A stretch of 64,000 bases of DNA from Bacteroides sp. (GTDB lineage: Bacteria > Bacteroidota > Bacteroidia > Bacteroidales > P3), in NCBI GenBank assembly GCA_023662825.1, contig JAMPIH010000004.1, positions 62,001 through 126,000 of the forward strand, given 5' to 3'. Of the stretch, positions 18,601 to 27,633 are shown one piece after another. The position numbers were made by a program, and so were the translations under genes. Within the stretch, counting starts at the first letter, position 1, and each line of letters opens with the position of its first letter. The notes under the pieces were generated by a model. The model saw only the letters and a list, made by a program, of their open reading frames with translations. It was not told the origin of the DNA and searched no databases.

Positions 18601-18815
18601 CACTCGCCCTGATTCCATTGGCCATCAGCGGGGATTTGCCCGGCAACGCGATCCAAAGCCCCATGGCGAAGGTTATCCTGGGCGGGCTGATCACTTCCAC
18701 CCTGCTCAACGGATTTATCGTACCCATCCTTTATCTGCTGATTAACCGGAAGGCGTACCCCGGAACGGGCATGCGGGCTCCGGTGGAATTCACAACCCCC
18801 AAAACGACTGTCTAA
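15675..18815 (+). CDS. CzcA/CusA-family RND heavy-metal efflux pump
   Basis: A 1046-residue inner-membrane pump, full length for the heavy-metal-efflux (HME) branch. N-terminal FSLRNRALVITATLLLL is the first helix. The conserved helix-4 charge relay is in IGSLVDDAIVDVENVYKRLR, and the second half repeats the fold from about residue 530. It drives proton-coupled extrusion of divalent cations (Zn, Co or Cd) or Cu/Ag from periplasm to outside with the adaptor and TolC-like channel. Its TAA overlaps the ATG of the channel gene by one base. The partner ATPase type favours Zn/Cd/Co over Cu. Confidence 0.94.
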   Translation: MFLNNIIGFSLRNRALVITATLLLLLVGVFTVRNMDVDVFPDLNAPTVVIMTEASGMAPEEVELLVSRPVETSVNGAKDVRRVRSSSTTGFSLVWVEFNWNTDIYRARQIISEKIANIKDELPAGVGTPTMGPLSSILGEMMIVGITADSTSMQDLRTMADWTIRPRLLTVDGVTQVSILGGETKEYQILLNPDKMKHYDVSLNEVMEAVEGMNQNATGDILYNYGNEYIIRGMLSTTDIDKMGKAVVKTDNAHPILLSHIAKVQIGNQTPKTGVASVCAQPAVIMTINKQPQTNSVKLTKKIDEVLEELKLYLPADVTLSTDIYRQADFITNSINNVKKSLYEGCIFVVIVLFLFLMNVRTTAISLVTIPISLLVSLLTLRLFGLTINTMSLGGMAIAIGSLVDDAIVDVENVYKRLRENRYLPVSSRKPFMQVVFDASKEVRMPILNSTLIIIVCFVPLFFLSGMEGRLLAPLGIAFITALCASTLVALTLTPVLCSYLLNNQTSDEKADRPPLLTRLLKNGYTKALDWALRNRAFVLSGTGVLLVVTLFVFFSLGRNFLPPFNEGSFTINVSTMPGISLEESDRIGRKVEEILLEIPEIQTVGRKTGRAELDEHVLGVNNSELEVPFVLDKRSKKEVVAEIREKVKSIPGINLEVGSPVSHRIDAMLSGTQANIAIKLFGTDLNHMFELGNEIKEAIEHIEGIADLNVEQQIDRPQLQIIPKREMLAKYGISLPEFAQIVDVLLAGKVVSNVYEGNTSFALTLKADEPFRQSAERIRNIPIDSKDGKIPLENVAHVVSGAGPNTINHENVSRKIVISANVSSGDLHSAVKAIREAIQENIVLPEGYSVEYGGQFESEQAASRVLFWTSMLSILVIFLLLFNQFKNVVQSAVILLNLPLALIGGVFAIKFTGGSLSIPAIIGFISLFGIATRNGILLIARYNDLRLEGFSLKQCIMLGSADRLNPILMTALTSALALIPLAISGDLPGNAIQSPMAKVILGGLITSTLLNGFIVPILYLLINRKAYPGTGMRAPVEFTTPKTTV

Positions 18816-19999
18816 TGAAACTGATACGTTATGGTGCGGTGGCGGCTTTCGCCTTGCTGAGCCTGCCTTTATTCGCACAGAACACCATAGACGAGGTTCT
18901 GCGGCAAATCGAAATCAACAATGCCGCCTTGCAGGCCTTGCGGCACGAAACCGAGGCGCAGAAATTAGAAAACAGAAGCGGCATCACCCTCGATGATCCG
19001 GAAGTGGAGTTCGGATACAACTGGGGGTCTCCCGCTTCGGTAACCGACAAGATAGAGCTGAGCGTCACCCAGAGTTTCGACCTTTCGGCTGTGGCCGGAC
19101 TTAAGGGCAAGGTGGCCAAGGAACGGAACAAGCTCGCCGACTGGCAATACCGGTCCGAACGCCGGCAGATCCTGCTGGAAGCCAAGAACCTGTGCCTGGA
19201 ACTGGTCTATTACAACGCCTTGGAAGAACTCCTTTCCGCCTACCGGGATCAAGCCGGACAATTGGTTGCGCACCAGCGCAAGAGTCTGGAACACGGCAAC
19301 AGCAACCGTCTGGAATACAACAACGCCGTGTTGCGCATGGCCGCCGTGGAAGGCGAATACGCCCAGGTGGAAACCGGCCGGAGAACAGCCATCGCCAGGC
19401 TGACCGCCATGAACGGAGGAAACCGTCCCGAATTCAACGCCACCGCCTACGAAGCCTTGGGCATGGAAGATAACTTCGACGACTGGTTCGAACGCGCTTC
19501 GGCCGAAAATCCCGAACTGCAGTCGGCCGAGCAATCGGTGGTGGTGCAGAAGAAGCAGCTGGCACTGGCCAGAAGCCAATGGGCACCCTCCCTCTCGTTG
19601 GGCTACGCAGGCGAATTCGAAGGCGACGAAAGCCATCACGGCATCGCGGTAGGCCTCTCCCTCCCCCTTTGGGCGAACCTCCATCAGGTAAAGCAATCCA
19701 AGGCCGCCATGCAGGCCGCCCAATACCGGGAAGAAGACACCCGGCTCCAATTCAGAAGCACGCTGGAAATCCTTTACCGGAAGACCCTCGGGCTCAAACG
19801 GGTGGCCGAGATCTACCGTGCCTCGCTCAACGAGTCGGACAACCGCAGCCTGCTTCAGAAAGCGCTCGACGAAGGCAATATCTCCGTGCTCGATTTCCTT
19901 ACCGAAATGGAACTCTATTACGAAGCCGTGCGGCGTACGCTGGAGGCCGAGAAAGACTTCCGCCAGGCACACGCGGAACTGAGCGCGTTTGAGTTGTAG
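18815..19999 (+). CDS. TolC-family outer-membrane channel (CzcC type)
   Basis: A 394-residue outer-membrane factor with a signal peptide (cleavage near FAQ, residue 22) and two similar OEP halves rich in long amphipathic helices, for example LEYNNAVLRMAAVEGEYAQVETG. It is the last gene of the metal-efflux operon and would form the trimeric exit duct for the RND pump. The start overlaps the pump stop (TAATG). A strong terminator lies 22 bases after its stop, and a dxs promoter begins inside its last codons. Confidence 0.92.
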   Translation: MKLIRYGAVAAFALLSLPLFAQNTIDEVLRQIEINNAALQALRHETEAQKLENRSGITLDDPEVEFGYNWGSPASVTDKIELSVTQSFDLSAVAGLKGKVAKERNKLADWQYRSERRQILLEAKNLCLELVYYNALEELLSAYRDQAGQLVAHQRKSLEHGNSNRLEYNNAVLRMAAVEGEYAQVETGRRTAIARLTAMNGGNRPEFNATAYEALGMEDNFDDWFERASAENPELQSAEQSVVVQKKQLALARSQWAPSLSLGYAGEFEGDESHHGIAVGLSLPLWANLHQVKQSKAAMQAAQYREEDTRLQFRSTLEILYRKTLGLKRVAEIYRASLNESDNRSLLQKALDEGNISVLDFLTEMELYYEAVRRTLEAEKDFRQAHAELSAFEL

Positions 20000-20019
20000 C
20001 GCGATTTTGCTTATCTTCG
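19988..20019 (+). promoter_or_regulatory. Promoter of dxs
   Basis: TTTG at 19988-19991 and TATCTTCG at 20012-20019 are 20 bases apart. The -33 box lies in the last codons of the TolC-like gene. Transcription would begin near 20026, inside the left arm of the terminator hairpin, so the dxs mRNA should not form the full hairpin. Confidence 0.6.
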
Positions 20020-20020
20020 C

Positions 20021-20054
20021 AATCGCCTTACTCTCCGGGTAAGGCGATTTTTTT
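20021..20054 (+). terminator. Rho-independent terminator of the metal-efflux operon
   Basis: An 11-bp perfect stem AATCGCCTTAC / GTAAGGCGATT with a 7-base loop, followed by a run of seven T. It lies between the TolC-like gene and dxs. Confidence 0.9.
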
Positions 20055-20064
20055 AGCTTTTCGC

Positions 20065-21957
20065 ATGGAAAACCCGTTCGACAACATACATACCCCCGGC
20101 GACCTCAAGCAACTCTCCACCGAGGAACTGGTACAGGTGGCCGACCAACTGCGCGAATACATCATCCGCATGGTCTCTTCCCATCCCGGCCATCTGGGGG
20201 CGAGCCTGGGCACGGTGGAACTTACGGTGGCCCTGCACTACGTCTTCAACACCCCCTACGACCGCATCATCTGGGACGTGGGACATCAGGCCTACGGACA
20301 CAAGATACTTACCGGACGCAAGGAACTGTTCGCCACCAACCGCACCTACGGCGGCATCAGCGGCTTTCCCTGCATGGCCGAGAGCGAATACGACGCGTTC
20401 GGGGCCGGCCATTCCTCCACCTCCATCTCGGCGGCTTTGGGCATGGCCACGGCTTCGGTGCTCAAGGACGAGAAAGACCGCCAGCACATCGCCGTTATCG
20501 GCGACGGAGCCATGACCGGCGGCCTGGCTTTCGAAGGCCTCAACAACGCCGGCGTTTCGCGGAGCAACATCCTGGTGGTGCTCAACGACAACGGCATGTC
20601 GATCGACGCCAGCCGGGGCGCGTTGAGCCGCTACTTTACGCGCATGACCGCCTCCAAGTCGTACAACAACTTCAAGGACAGCGTGTGGGACATGATGGGA
20701 GGGAACACGCGCCAATACTACCCCAAACGCTTTATCAGCAAGATTTCGGGAGCGCTCAAGTCTTTAATCTCCCCACAGGCGGGCAACCTTTTCGAAGCCC
20801 TGAACTTCCGCTATTTCGGCCCCATCGACGGGCACGACCTGCCCACCCTGATAGCCGTCCTGCAAGACCTGAAGACCATACAGGGTCCAAAACTGCTGCA
20901 TATCGTCACCACGAAAGGCAAAGGCCTCAAGGAAGCCGAGGCCGCCCCCACCCTTTACCATGCCCCGGGCAAGTTCGACGTAAAGACGGGCAAGCTCATC
21001 CCCTCCGGCATCAACCTGAGCCTGGCTCCAAAATATCAGGACGTATTCGGCAAGACCATCATCGAACTGGCGGGGATGAACCCGAAGATCGTGGGCATCA
21101 CGCCCGCCATGCCAACGGGCTGCTCGCTGAGCATGATGATGAAGAAGATGCCCGAACGGGTGTTCGACGTGGGCATCGCCGAACAGCACGCCGTTACGTT
21201 CTCGGCGGGGCTGGCGGCCGAAGGCATGGTTCCTTTCTGCAATATCTACTCCTCGTTCGCCCAACGCGCCTACGACCAGATAATCCATGACGTGGCACTG
21301 CAGAAGCTGCCGGTGGTGTTCTGCCTCGACCGCGCCGGCCTGGTGGGCGAAGACGGCGCCACTCACCACGGGGCGTTCGACCTGGCCTTCCTGCGCCCGA
21401 TTCCCGACCTTATCGTGGCCTCGCCCATGAACGAGCGGGAACTCCGCAACCTGATGTACACCGCCCAGCTGCCCGACAACAGGCTGCCGTTCGTTATCCG
21501 ATACCCGCGCGGCCGGGGCGTTACGCCGAGGTGGAAAACGCCGCTCGAAGTACAGCCGGTGGGAAAAGGCGTCTGCATTAAAGAAGGCCGCGACACGGCC
21601 ATCCTCTCCATCGGACATATCGGCAACAACGCGATCAAGGCCATCGGAAAGGCACAAAAAGAAAATTCCAGACTCTCGGTCGGCCTGTACAACATGATTT
21701 ACCTAAAGCCCCTGGATGAGGCGCTGCTGCATAAGGTGTTCAAGCTCTACAGCCGCATCATCACATTGGAAGACGGCGTAATCAACGGAGGCCTGGCCTC
21801 CGCCGTCTGCGAGTTCGCGGCCAGGAACCGTTATACGCAGGAAATCATCCCGCTCGGCCTGCCCGACCGTTTCATAACGCACGGCAGCGTGAAAGACCTG
21901 CACAAGGAATGCGGCATCGACGCCGACAGCATCGCAAATATCCTGTTGAAAAAATAG
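20065..21957 (+). CDS. dxs: 1-deoxy-D-xylulose-5-phosphate synthase
   Basis: A 630-residue thiamine-diphosphate enzyme that condenses pyruvate and glyceraldehyde-3-phosphate, the entry step of the MEP isoprenoid pathway. The early HPGHLGASLGTVELTVALH and the GDGAMTGGLAFEGLNNAG stretch bind TPP. The transketolase pyrimidine domain has the DVGIAEQHAVTFSAGLA stretch. Length is typical. The start at 20065 follows the promoter at a distance of about 45 bases. It is convergent with the acetyltransferase gene only 3 bases away. Confidence 0.97.
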   Translation: MENPFDNIHTPGDLKQLSTEELVQVADQLREYIIRMVSSHPGHLGASLGTVELTVALHYVFNTPYDRIIWDVGHQAYGHKILTGRKELFATNRTYGGISGFPCMAESEYDAFGAGHSSTSISAALGMATASVLKDEKDRQHIAVIGDGAMTGGLAFEGLNNAGVSRSNILVVLNDNGMSIDASRGALSRYFTRMTASKSYNNFKDSVWDMMGGNTRQYYPKRFISKISGALKSLISPQAGNLFEALNFRYFGPIDGHDLPTLIAVLQDLKTIQGPKLLHIVTTKGKGLKEAEAAPTLYHAPGKFDVKTGKLIPSGINLSLAPKYQDVFGKTIIELAGMNPKIVGITPAMPTGCSLSMMMKKMPERVFDVGIAEQHAVTFSAGLAAEGMVPFCNIYSSFAQRAYDQIIHDVALQKLPVVFCLDRAGLVGEDGATHHGAFDLAFLRPIPDLIVASPMNERELRNLMYTAQLPDNRLPFVIRYPRGRGVTPRWKTPLEVQPVGKGVCIKEGRDTAILSIGHIGNNAIKAIGKAQKENSRLSVGLYNMIYLKPLDEALLHKVFKLYSRIITLEDGVINGGLASAVCEFAARNRYTQEIIPLGLPDRFITHGSVKDLHKECGIDADSIANILLKK

Positions 21958-21960
21958 AAC

Positions 21961-22536
21961 CTACCCGATGCGGCTCACGCCCTCTTGGGTCAGACGGTAG
22001 CGCTGGCCGCTTTCGGGGCAGACGGCCTCCCCTTGGGCGTCGAACTTCAGCTTGTGGCCGTATTCGCTCACCCAACCGGTCTGCCGCGCGGGATTGCCCA
22101 CCACCAGCGCGTAGTCCGGCACATCTTTCGTAATCACGCTGCCGGCGCCGATCATCGCGTATTTTCCGATAACATGACCGCAAACGATAGTGGCGTTCGC
22201 CCCGATGCTGGCGCCCCGCCTCACCAAGGTTGGCCGGTACTGGTCTTTGCGGGCGATGGCCGAACGCGGGTTGATCACATTGGTGAACACGCACGAAGGC
22301 CCCAGGAACACATCATCCTCGCACACCACGCCGGTATAGATCGAGACATTGTTCTGCACCTTGACCCCCCTGCCCAGCCTTACCTGCGGCGACACCACCA
22401 CATTCTGCCCTATATTGCAGTCCTCCCCGATCTCGCAACCGGACATGATATGGCTGAAATGCCAGATTTTAGTGCCTTTTCCGATAAGGCAGGGCATATC
22501 GACAAGGGCGGTGGGATGTAGGCTGTATTCGGTCAT
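21961..22536 (-). CDS. Hexapeptide-repeat sugar N-acetyltransferase (WbpD/WlbB type)
   Basis: A 191-residue left-handed beta-helix acyltransferase. Hexapeptide repeats run from about residue 15 to 160, with the family stretch FTNVINPRSAIARK near residue 84-97 that marks UDP-2-acetamido-3-amino-2,3-dideoxyglucuronate N-acetyltransferases of O-antigen and capsule pathways. The last 30 residues contain one CPESG element. No WbpA/B/E partner lies next to it, so the exact nucleotide sugar is inferred from family likeness. A -7 box TAAATTTG lies upstream on the minus strand at 22556-22563. Confidence 0.85.
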   Translation of the reverse strand: MTEYSLHPTALVDMPCLIGKGTKIWHFSHIMSGCEIGEDCNIGQNVVVSPQVRLGRGVKVQNNVSIYTGVVCEDDVFLGPSCVFTNVINPRSAIARKDQYRPTLVRRGASIGANATIVCGHVIGKYAMIGAGSVITKDVPDYALVVGNPARQTGWVSEYGHKLKFDAQGEAVCPESGQRYRLTQEGVSRIG

Positions 22537-22585
22537 CGCAAGCGTTTTTAGGCCTCAAATTTACGGCATAAACGCAAAAAATCGT

Positions 22586-22593
22586 TAATTTTG
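22586..22593 (+). promoter_or_regulatory. -7 box upstream of the cysteate-synthase-like gene
   Basis: TAATTTTG matches the -7 consensus and lies 26 bases before the ATG at 22620. The same intergenic gap holds a minus-strand box (22556-22563) for the divergent acetyltransferase gene. No convincing -33 box is seen for either. Confidence 0.45.
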
Positions 22594-22619
22594 AGGCTTG
22601 TTTTTCAAAAGCAGGAATC

Positions 22620-23912
22620 ATGGAAAATTTCAAGCCCACGGGCTATCGACTCAAGACCATCGCCACCGACCGTGTTTTCAAGGACGAAGGCTGGGTTATC
22701 GATGACCCGCAATGCGACTCACCCTCGCTGGTGCGCGCCCTATACGACAAGAAACAGCTTGAACCGAAAGACTTGGGCTGCGGCATCTACCGTTTCGCCG
22801 ACTGGCTCCCGGTTCAACGCACGCTCAAGGGCTCCTGCGCCCCCGTCACCTACAAAAGCGAGAAACTGGCACAGAAACTTGGTCTGAAGAACCTCTATAT
22901 TACCTTTAACGGCTATTTCCCGGAAATCGGCGCCACGATGAGCACCTGCTCCTTCAAGGAAACGGAAGCCTATTCGGTATGCGGCCGCCTTTCCGCAGGC
23001 TGCGACAAGGTGCTGGTGGTGGCCTCGGCCGGCAACACGGCGCGCGCCTTCGCCAAAGTGTGCTCCGACAACCACATCCCCCTCTTGCTGAGCGTACCCG
23101 AAGACAACCTGTCGGCGCTCTGGTTCGAAAAGCCGCTCAACGACTGTGTAAAGCTGATCGCCTGCAAGAAAGGCGGCGACTATTTCGACGCCATCCACCT
23201 GAGCAACCTCGTGCTCAAATCCGACCGCTTCCTTGCCGAAGGCGGCGCCAAGAACATAGCCCGCCGCGACGGAATGGGCACCACCGTGCTGTCGGCGGCC
23301 ACCTTTATCGGCCGGATTCCCGACTTCTACTTTCAGGCGGTGGGCAGCGGCACGGGAGCCATCGCCGCCTGGGAAGCCAACCTCCGCCTGATCGAAGACG
23401 GACGCTTCGGAAAGCACCTGATGCGGCTCATGGTGTCGCAGAATGACCCTTTCCTGCCGATGTACAAGGCATGGAAGGCCGATTCCCGCCCGCTGCTCCC
23501 CTACGACGACAATCAGGCAAGGCAGGATGCCGAAGCCATCAACGCCAAGGTGCTTTCGAACCGCAAACCGCCCTACAGTCTGGCGGGAGGTCTCTACGAC
23601 GCACTCAAGGCCACAAACGGCGATGTGTTCAAGGTAACGAACGCCCAGGCCGAGGCCGCGCAGAAACTGTTCCTGGAAACCGAGGGCGTGGACATCTACT
23701 CGGCGGCGGGCGTGGCGCTCCACTCGCTGACGGAAGCGGTGCAGAACGGCACGGTAAGACCCGAAGACGTGGTGATGCTCAACATAACGGGCGGCGGCGA
23801 AAAACGCCTCCAGCAGGACAAGCAGCTGTGGATGCTCAAACCGAACCTCGTTTTTCCGCTCGATCCGGATCCGCAGGAAGTGCTGGACAAAGTGTCGGCC
23901 CTGTTCGCATAG
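22620..23912 (+). CDS. Cysteate synthase / threonine-synthase-like PLP enzyme
   Basis: A 430-residue fold-type II PLP protein related to threonine synthase. PLP lysine is Lys113 in CSFKETEAYS (threonine synthases have SFKDR), the phosphate loop is SAGNTARAFA, and GSGTGAIAAWE precedes the C-terminal half. The departure from the threonine-synthase SFKDR motif and the overall pattern match the archaeal-type cysteate synthase, which makes L-cysteate from O-phosphoserine and sulfite. In Bacteroidota cysteate is the head-group precursor of sulfonolipids. An authentic threonine synthase is not excluded by motifs alone. It is transcribed alone, followed by tRNA-Arg. Confidence 0.75.
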   Translation: MENFKPTGYRLKTIATDRVFKDEGWVIDDPQCDSPSLVRALYDKKQLEPKDLGCGIYRFADWLPVQRTLKGSCAPVTYKSEKLAQKLGLKNLYITFNGYFPEIGATMSTCSFKETEAYSVCGRLSAGCDKVLVVASAGNTARAFAKVCSDNHIPLLLSVPEDNLSALWFEKPLNDCVKLIACKKGGDYFDAIHLSNLVLKSDRFLAEGGAKNIARRDGMGTTVLSAATFIGRIPDFYFQAVGSGTGAIAAWEANLRLIEDGRFGKHLMRLMVSQNDPFLPMYKAWKADSRPLLPYDDNQARQDAEAINAKVLSNRKPPYSLAGGLYDALKATNGDVFKVTNAQAEAAQKLFLETEGVDIYSAAGVALHSLTEAVQNGTVRPEDVVMLNITGGGEKRLQQDKQLWMLKPNLVFPLDPDPQEVLDKVSALFA

Positions 23913-23917
23913 ACAGG

Positions 23918-23949
23918 TTTGGTCGTGTCGCCTAAAACGCTTAATTTCG
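23918..23949 (+). promoter_or_regulatory. Promoter of tRNA-Arg
   Basis: TTTG at 23918-23921 and TAATTTCG at 23942-23949 are 20 bases apart and end 10 bases before the tRNA. Confidence 0.65.
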
Positions 23950-23959
23950 CGACCGCAAT

Positions 23960-24033
23960 GGCTTCGTAGCTCAGCTGGATAGAGCAACAGCCTTCTAAGC
24001 TGTGGGTCGAGCGTTCGAATCGCTCCGAAGTCA
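23960..24033 (+). tRNA. tRNA-Arg (anticodon TCT)
   Basis: A 74-base cloverleaf. The acceptor GGCTTCG pairs with CGAAGTC (one G-T pair), discriminator A at 24033. The anticodon stem is ACAGC/GCTGT with loop CTTCTAA, anticodon TCT. The T-arm is GAGCG-TTCGAAT-CGCTC. Only CC follows, so the 3' CCA is not fully encoded. Confidence 0.96.
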
Positions 24034-24036
24034 CCG

Positions 24037-24070
24037 AAAGCCATCGGAAAATATTTCCGGTGGCTTTTTT
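24037..24070 (+). terminator. Terminator of tRNA-Arg
   Basis: A stem AAAGCCA-T-CGGAAA paired with TTTCCG-G-TGGCTTT (one T-G pair), a 3-base loop, and a T-run. It begins 3 bases after the tRNA's discriminator. Confidence 0.9.
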
Positions 24071-24176
24071 CTTCCGCATACCGACCTTTTTCTTCGCCGT
24101 TTGAACAAAAAAACGTAAATTCGCAGGTTGTGTATGGCACAGCGCTTGTGTTGTAAAAAATAAAATCTCAAAAGAT

Positions 24177-25457
<1,281 letters not shown>

Positions 25458-25462
25458 TCATC

Positions 25463-25579
25463 GCGTTGAGGAAAAAGGTAATCTGCTTCCTTGTCCTTGC
25501 TGAGGTTCGGTTACGTACGGAAGTACGCGCCCTCACCCTCAGCTTCGGCAGCGTCGCATCTCACCCTTTTCCTCAACGC
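25463..25579 (-). repeat. Palindromic element, copy 1 (between glyA and mscL)
   Basis: A 117-base structure bounded by 17-base inverted arms (25463-25479 and 25563-25579, 16 of 17 matching). Inside it are a 7-bp pair GCTGAGG/CCTCAGC (25499-25505 with 25537-25543) and a central CGTAC-GGAA-GTACG hairpin at 25514-25527. Read on the minus strand it has the same order and spacings as the element at 60694-60821: outer arm, GATGC, 27 bases, core GCGTACTT-nn-GTACGT-rACC, about 21 bases, a GCAG, outer arm. It starts 5 bases after the glyA stop. Confidence 0.75.
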
Positions 25580-25613
25580 TCCTTTCTGCATAAGTGGAAA
25601 TCAAGATAGAGAA

Positions 25614-26072
25614 ATGAAAGGCAGTAAATTCCTTCAGGATTTCAAGGCGTTCGCCTTGAAGGGGAACGTGATGGACTTGGCCGTCGGTGTGATTATCGGC
25701 GGAGCGTTCGGAAAAATCGTGTCGTCTTTGGTGGCGGATGTCATCATGCCTTTGTTAGGCTTGCTGATAGGCGGTATCAATTTCAGCGACCTGCACATCA
25801 CCTTAAAGGCCGCCCGCGAGGTGGACGGCGTGATGCAGCCCGCCGTATTGCTCAATTACGGCAATTTCCTGCAGAGCGCTTTCGATTTTCTGATCATCGC
25901 CTTCTCGATTTTCCTCTTTATCCGTTTGCTTTCCAAGCTGCAGACCAAGAAGAAAGCCGAAGAGGCGGCCGCTCCCGCGCCCGAACCGCCCGCCCCCACC
26001 AAGGAGGAACAGCTGCTTACCGAAATCCGCGACCTGCTGGCCGAATCAAAGCGAGCAGAAAAAGGAGACTAA
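25614..26072 (+). CDS. mscL: Large-conductance mechanosensitive channel
   Basis: A 152-residue inner-membrane channel that opens on hypo-osmotic shock. The N-terminal helix [40 protein letters not shown] is the hallmark pore-forming TM1; TM2 lies around residues 80-103. It ends with an Ala/Pro/Glu linker and a C-terminal amphipathic helix [15 protein letters not shown]. The start is set at 25614 because the residues before it are non-homologous and run through the palindromic element. It converges and overlaps at the 3' end (27 bases) with the LysO gene. Confidence 0.96.
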   Translation: MKGSKFLQDFKAFALKGNVMDLAVGVIIGGAFGKIVSSLVADVIMPLLGLLIGGINFSDLHITLKAAREVDGVMQPAVLLNYGNFLQSAFDFLIIAFSIFLFIRLLSKLQTKKKAEEAAAPAPEPPAPTKEEQLLTEIRDLLAESKRAEKGD

Positions 26073-26672
26073 GAAGGGTACGCTGAAATCCACCAGTATC
26101 GCGTGGAAGATAGATACGAACACCATCTCCTTGCCGCACACCTGGGTGATGACGGGCAAGGTGGTGTCCATCGTGGTGGCGCCTCCGGCACAGATGGGGG
26201 CGAACTTGCCGAACACACGGTAAAGCAAGGGTGCGCCCGTGAGTGTAAAGAGTTCGCGCAGGATATTGCTCACCAAGGCAATCGTGCCCAATTCGGCTGC
26301 CGCGACCAGGCCGATACTCGCTTCTTTTATCTGCGTGATAAGCAGGGACGAAAGCGAATAATAGGCGAAGCCGCTGCCTACCGCCATACATTCCCAGACG
26401 CTCCATTTTTTGAGGAGCAGGGCGGCCAAGGCGCAGAACGAGAGCGTTCCGACCCAAGTGGCCAGCGGCACCAGCAGCAGGCGCGGCCTGATCTGGCGCA
26501 GGATTTCCTTGAGGCGTTTGTCCGCGCCCAATCCCAATCCCACCAAAAACATCAGCAGATAGAGGATATACAGGCTCGCGTCCGACTGCAGCATCCAGTC
26601 GGGCATCTTTCCCGACCAGCCCAGCACGCAGCCGAGAATAAAGCACCCCACGATAAGCAGGCTATTTCTCAT
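26046..26672 (-). CDS. LysO-family lysine exporter, C-terminal half (DUF340)
   Basis: A 208-residue membrane protein with about six to seven helices corresponding to the C-terminal part of YbjE/LysO, which exports lysine. Typical stretches are [14 protein letters not shown] and [15 protein letters not shown], and the end has [18 protein letters not shown]. In this organism LysO is split: the short N-terminal partner is encoded just upstream with an 11-base overlap. The first Met at 26672 is chosen because it precedes the first hydrophobic helix; an upstream TTG would give a non-homologous leader. Confidence 0.88.
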   Translation of the reverse strand: MRNSLLIVGCFILGCVLGWSGKMPDWMLQSDASLYILYLLMFLVGLGLGADKRLKEILRQIRPRLLLVPLATWVGTLSFCALAALLLKKWSVWECMAVGSGFAYYSLSSLLITQIKEASIGLVAAAELGTIALVSNILRELFTLTGAPLLYRVFGKFAPICAGGATTMDTTLPVITQVCGKEMVFVSIFHAILVDFSVPFLVSFFCSL

Positions 26673-26943
26673 CGCCGCGCCTTTTAAAGAACACCTTATA
26701 CACGAACAAGGCCGCCAGAGAACTGCCCAAGACACCGGCAACCGCCAGCAGCAGGGCCTGCCCGCCTATTTGGGGAAGGCTTTCCATAATGGCGGGGTTC
26801 CCGCCCACGGCCAGTCCCATCAGGAACAGCAGGACAAAGATAACGTAGAGCAAGGGCTTGTCGAGCTTCTGCAACAGGGGAAGCCTGCGCAACAGGTATC
26901 CGAGCAGGATACCGGCGAACATAATGCCCAGCACTTTAAGCAT
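26662..26943 (-). CDS. LysO-family lysine exporter, N-terminal part
   Basis: A 93-residue protein with three hydrophobic helices (about 2-19, 28-45 and 62-82) matching the N-terminal part of LysO, including a LFLMGLAVGGNP-like stretch that echoes [12 protein letters not shown] in the C-terminal half. It overlaps the C-terminal gene by 11 bases in a different frame. Such a two-gene arrangement is usual in Bacteroidota, so I regard it as a genuine split, not a sequencing frameshift. Confidence 0.82.
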   Translation of the reverse strand: MLKVLGIMFAGILLGYLLRRLPLLQKLDKPLLYVIFVLLFLMGLAVGGNPAIMESLPQIGGQALLLAVAGVLGSSLAALFVYKVFFKRRGDEK

Positions 26944-26978
26944 GGAAGTGTGTTTTTTGCGGTTGAAACAGCGAGGCC

Positions 26979-27437
26979 TTAGGCGCGCAGTCTGTCCAAG
27001 GCCTTGCACCAGAGTTCGGCGGCGATGCGCACTTTCTCGGTGCAGGAATTGAGGTAGTAGTTGCCTTGGGCATCGGGATTTGACGTGTCGGGCGTGGGAG
27101 CCTTGGGCAGGCTCAGCAGGGCGGCGCAGCGCAGGGCGCCGTTGCGTTTCTCGAATTCCCTGGCCAGTTCCTGCACCAGGCCGAAGGTGCGTTTCTTGCC
27201 TTCGCCGTCGCGGGGCGTTGTGGAGCCGGTTTCCAGCCCGGCCAGCATAAAGATGCCCATCGCCGCGCCGCAGATATCGCGCATGCCGCCGATACCGCCG
27301 CCGAAAGCGGCCGACATCTTGAGCGATTGTTCTTTGGTGAATCCGTAAAGGTCGCCGAAAGCGGCCACCACCGACTGGCAGCAGTTATAGCCTTCCCTGT
27401 GCAGTTCGCCAGCCAGATTGATTCTTTCTTCGTACAT
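26979..27437 (-). CDS. C-GCAxxG-C-C family redox-type protein
   Basis: A 152-residue soluble protein of the C_GCAxxG_C_C family. The motif order is visible: the CC in GYNCCQSVVAAFG (residues 19-20), the CGAAMG-type stretch at about 57-62, then single Cys residues near 104, 131 and 144. The conserved Cys pattern suggests disulfide or metal chemistry, but the substrate is unknown in the family. It probably heads the operon with the split lysO genes, 35 bases downstream. Confidence 0.85.
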   Translation of the reverse strand: MYEERINLAGELHREGYNCCQSVVAAFGDLYGFTKEQSLKMSAAFGGGIGGMRDICGAAMGIFMLAGLETGSTTPRDGEGKKRTFGLVQELAREFEKRNGALRCAALLSLPKAPTPDTSNPDAQGNYYLNSCTEKVRIAAELWCKALDRLRA

Positions 27438-27633
27438 CTCTCTCGTGTTTTAAAATGAAACCCCGCAAAAATACGGCATTTTCGCAAACCCCGAAATTTT
27501 AAGCAAAGTTCCGGCAAAGCGATGCCATTTCCTATAATCCCAAGAAAATTGACTGCTGATTACCACCGGAATCCATTCTGATATCTTCTAAAAATTTTTC
27601 ATCCTCTCCCCAACGAACTTGCAAACACCGCGG

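Noticed and set aside
20012..20064. Attenuator in the dxs leader
   Set aside because: The dxs transcript should start within the left arm of the hairpin, so the full stem would form only on read-through from the metal operon. It is a terminator of that operon.
26662..26672. Frameshift or pseudogene in lysO
   Set aside because: Both halves have proper starts and intact helices, and a split LysO is usual in this phylum.
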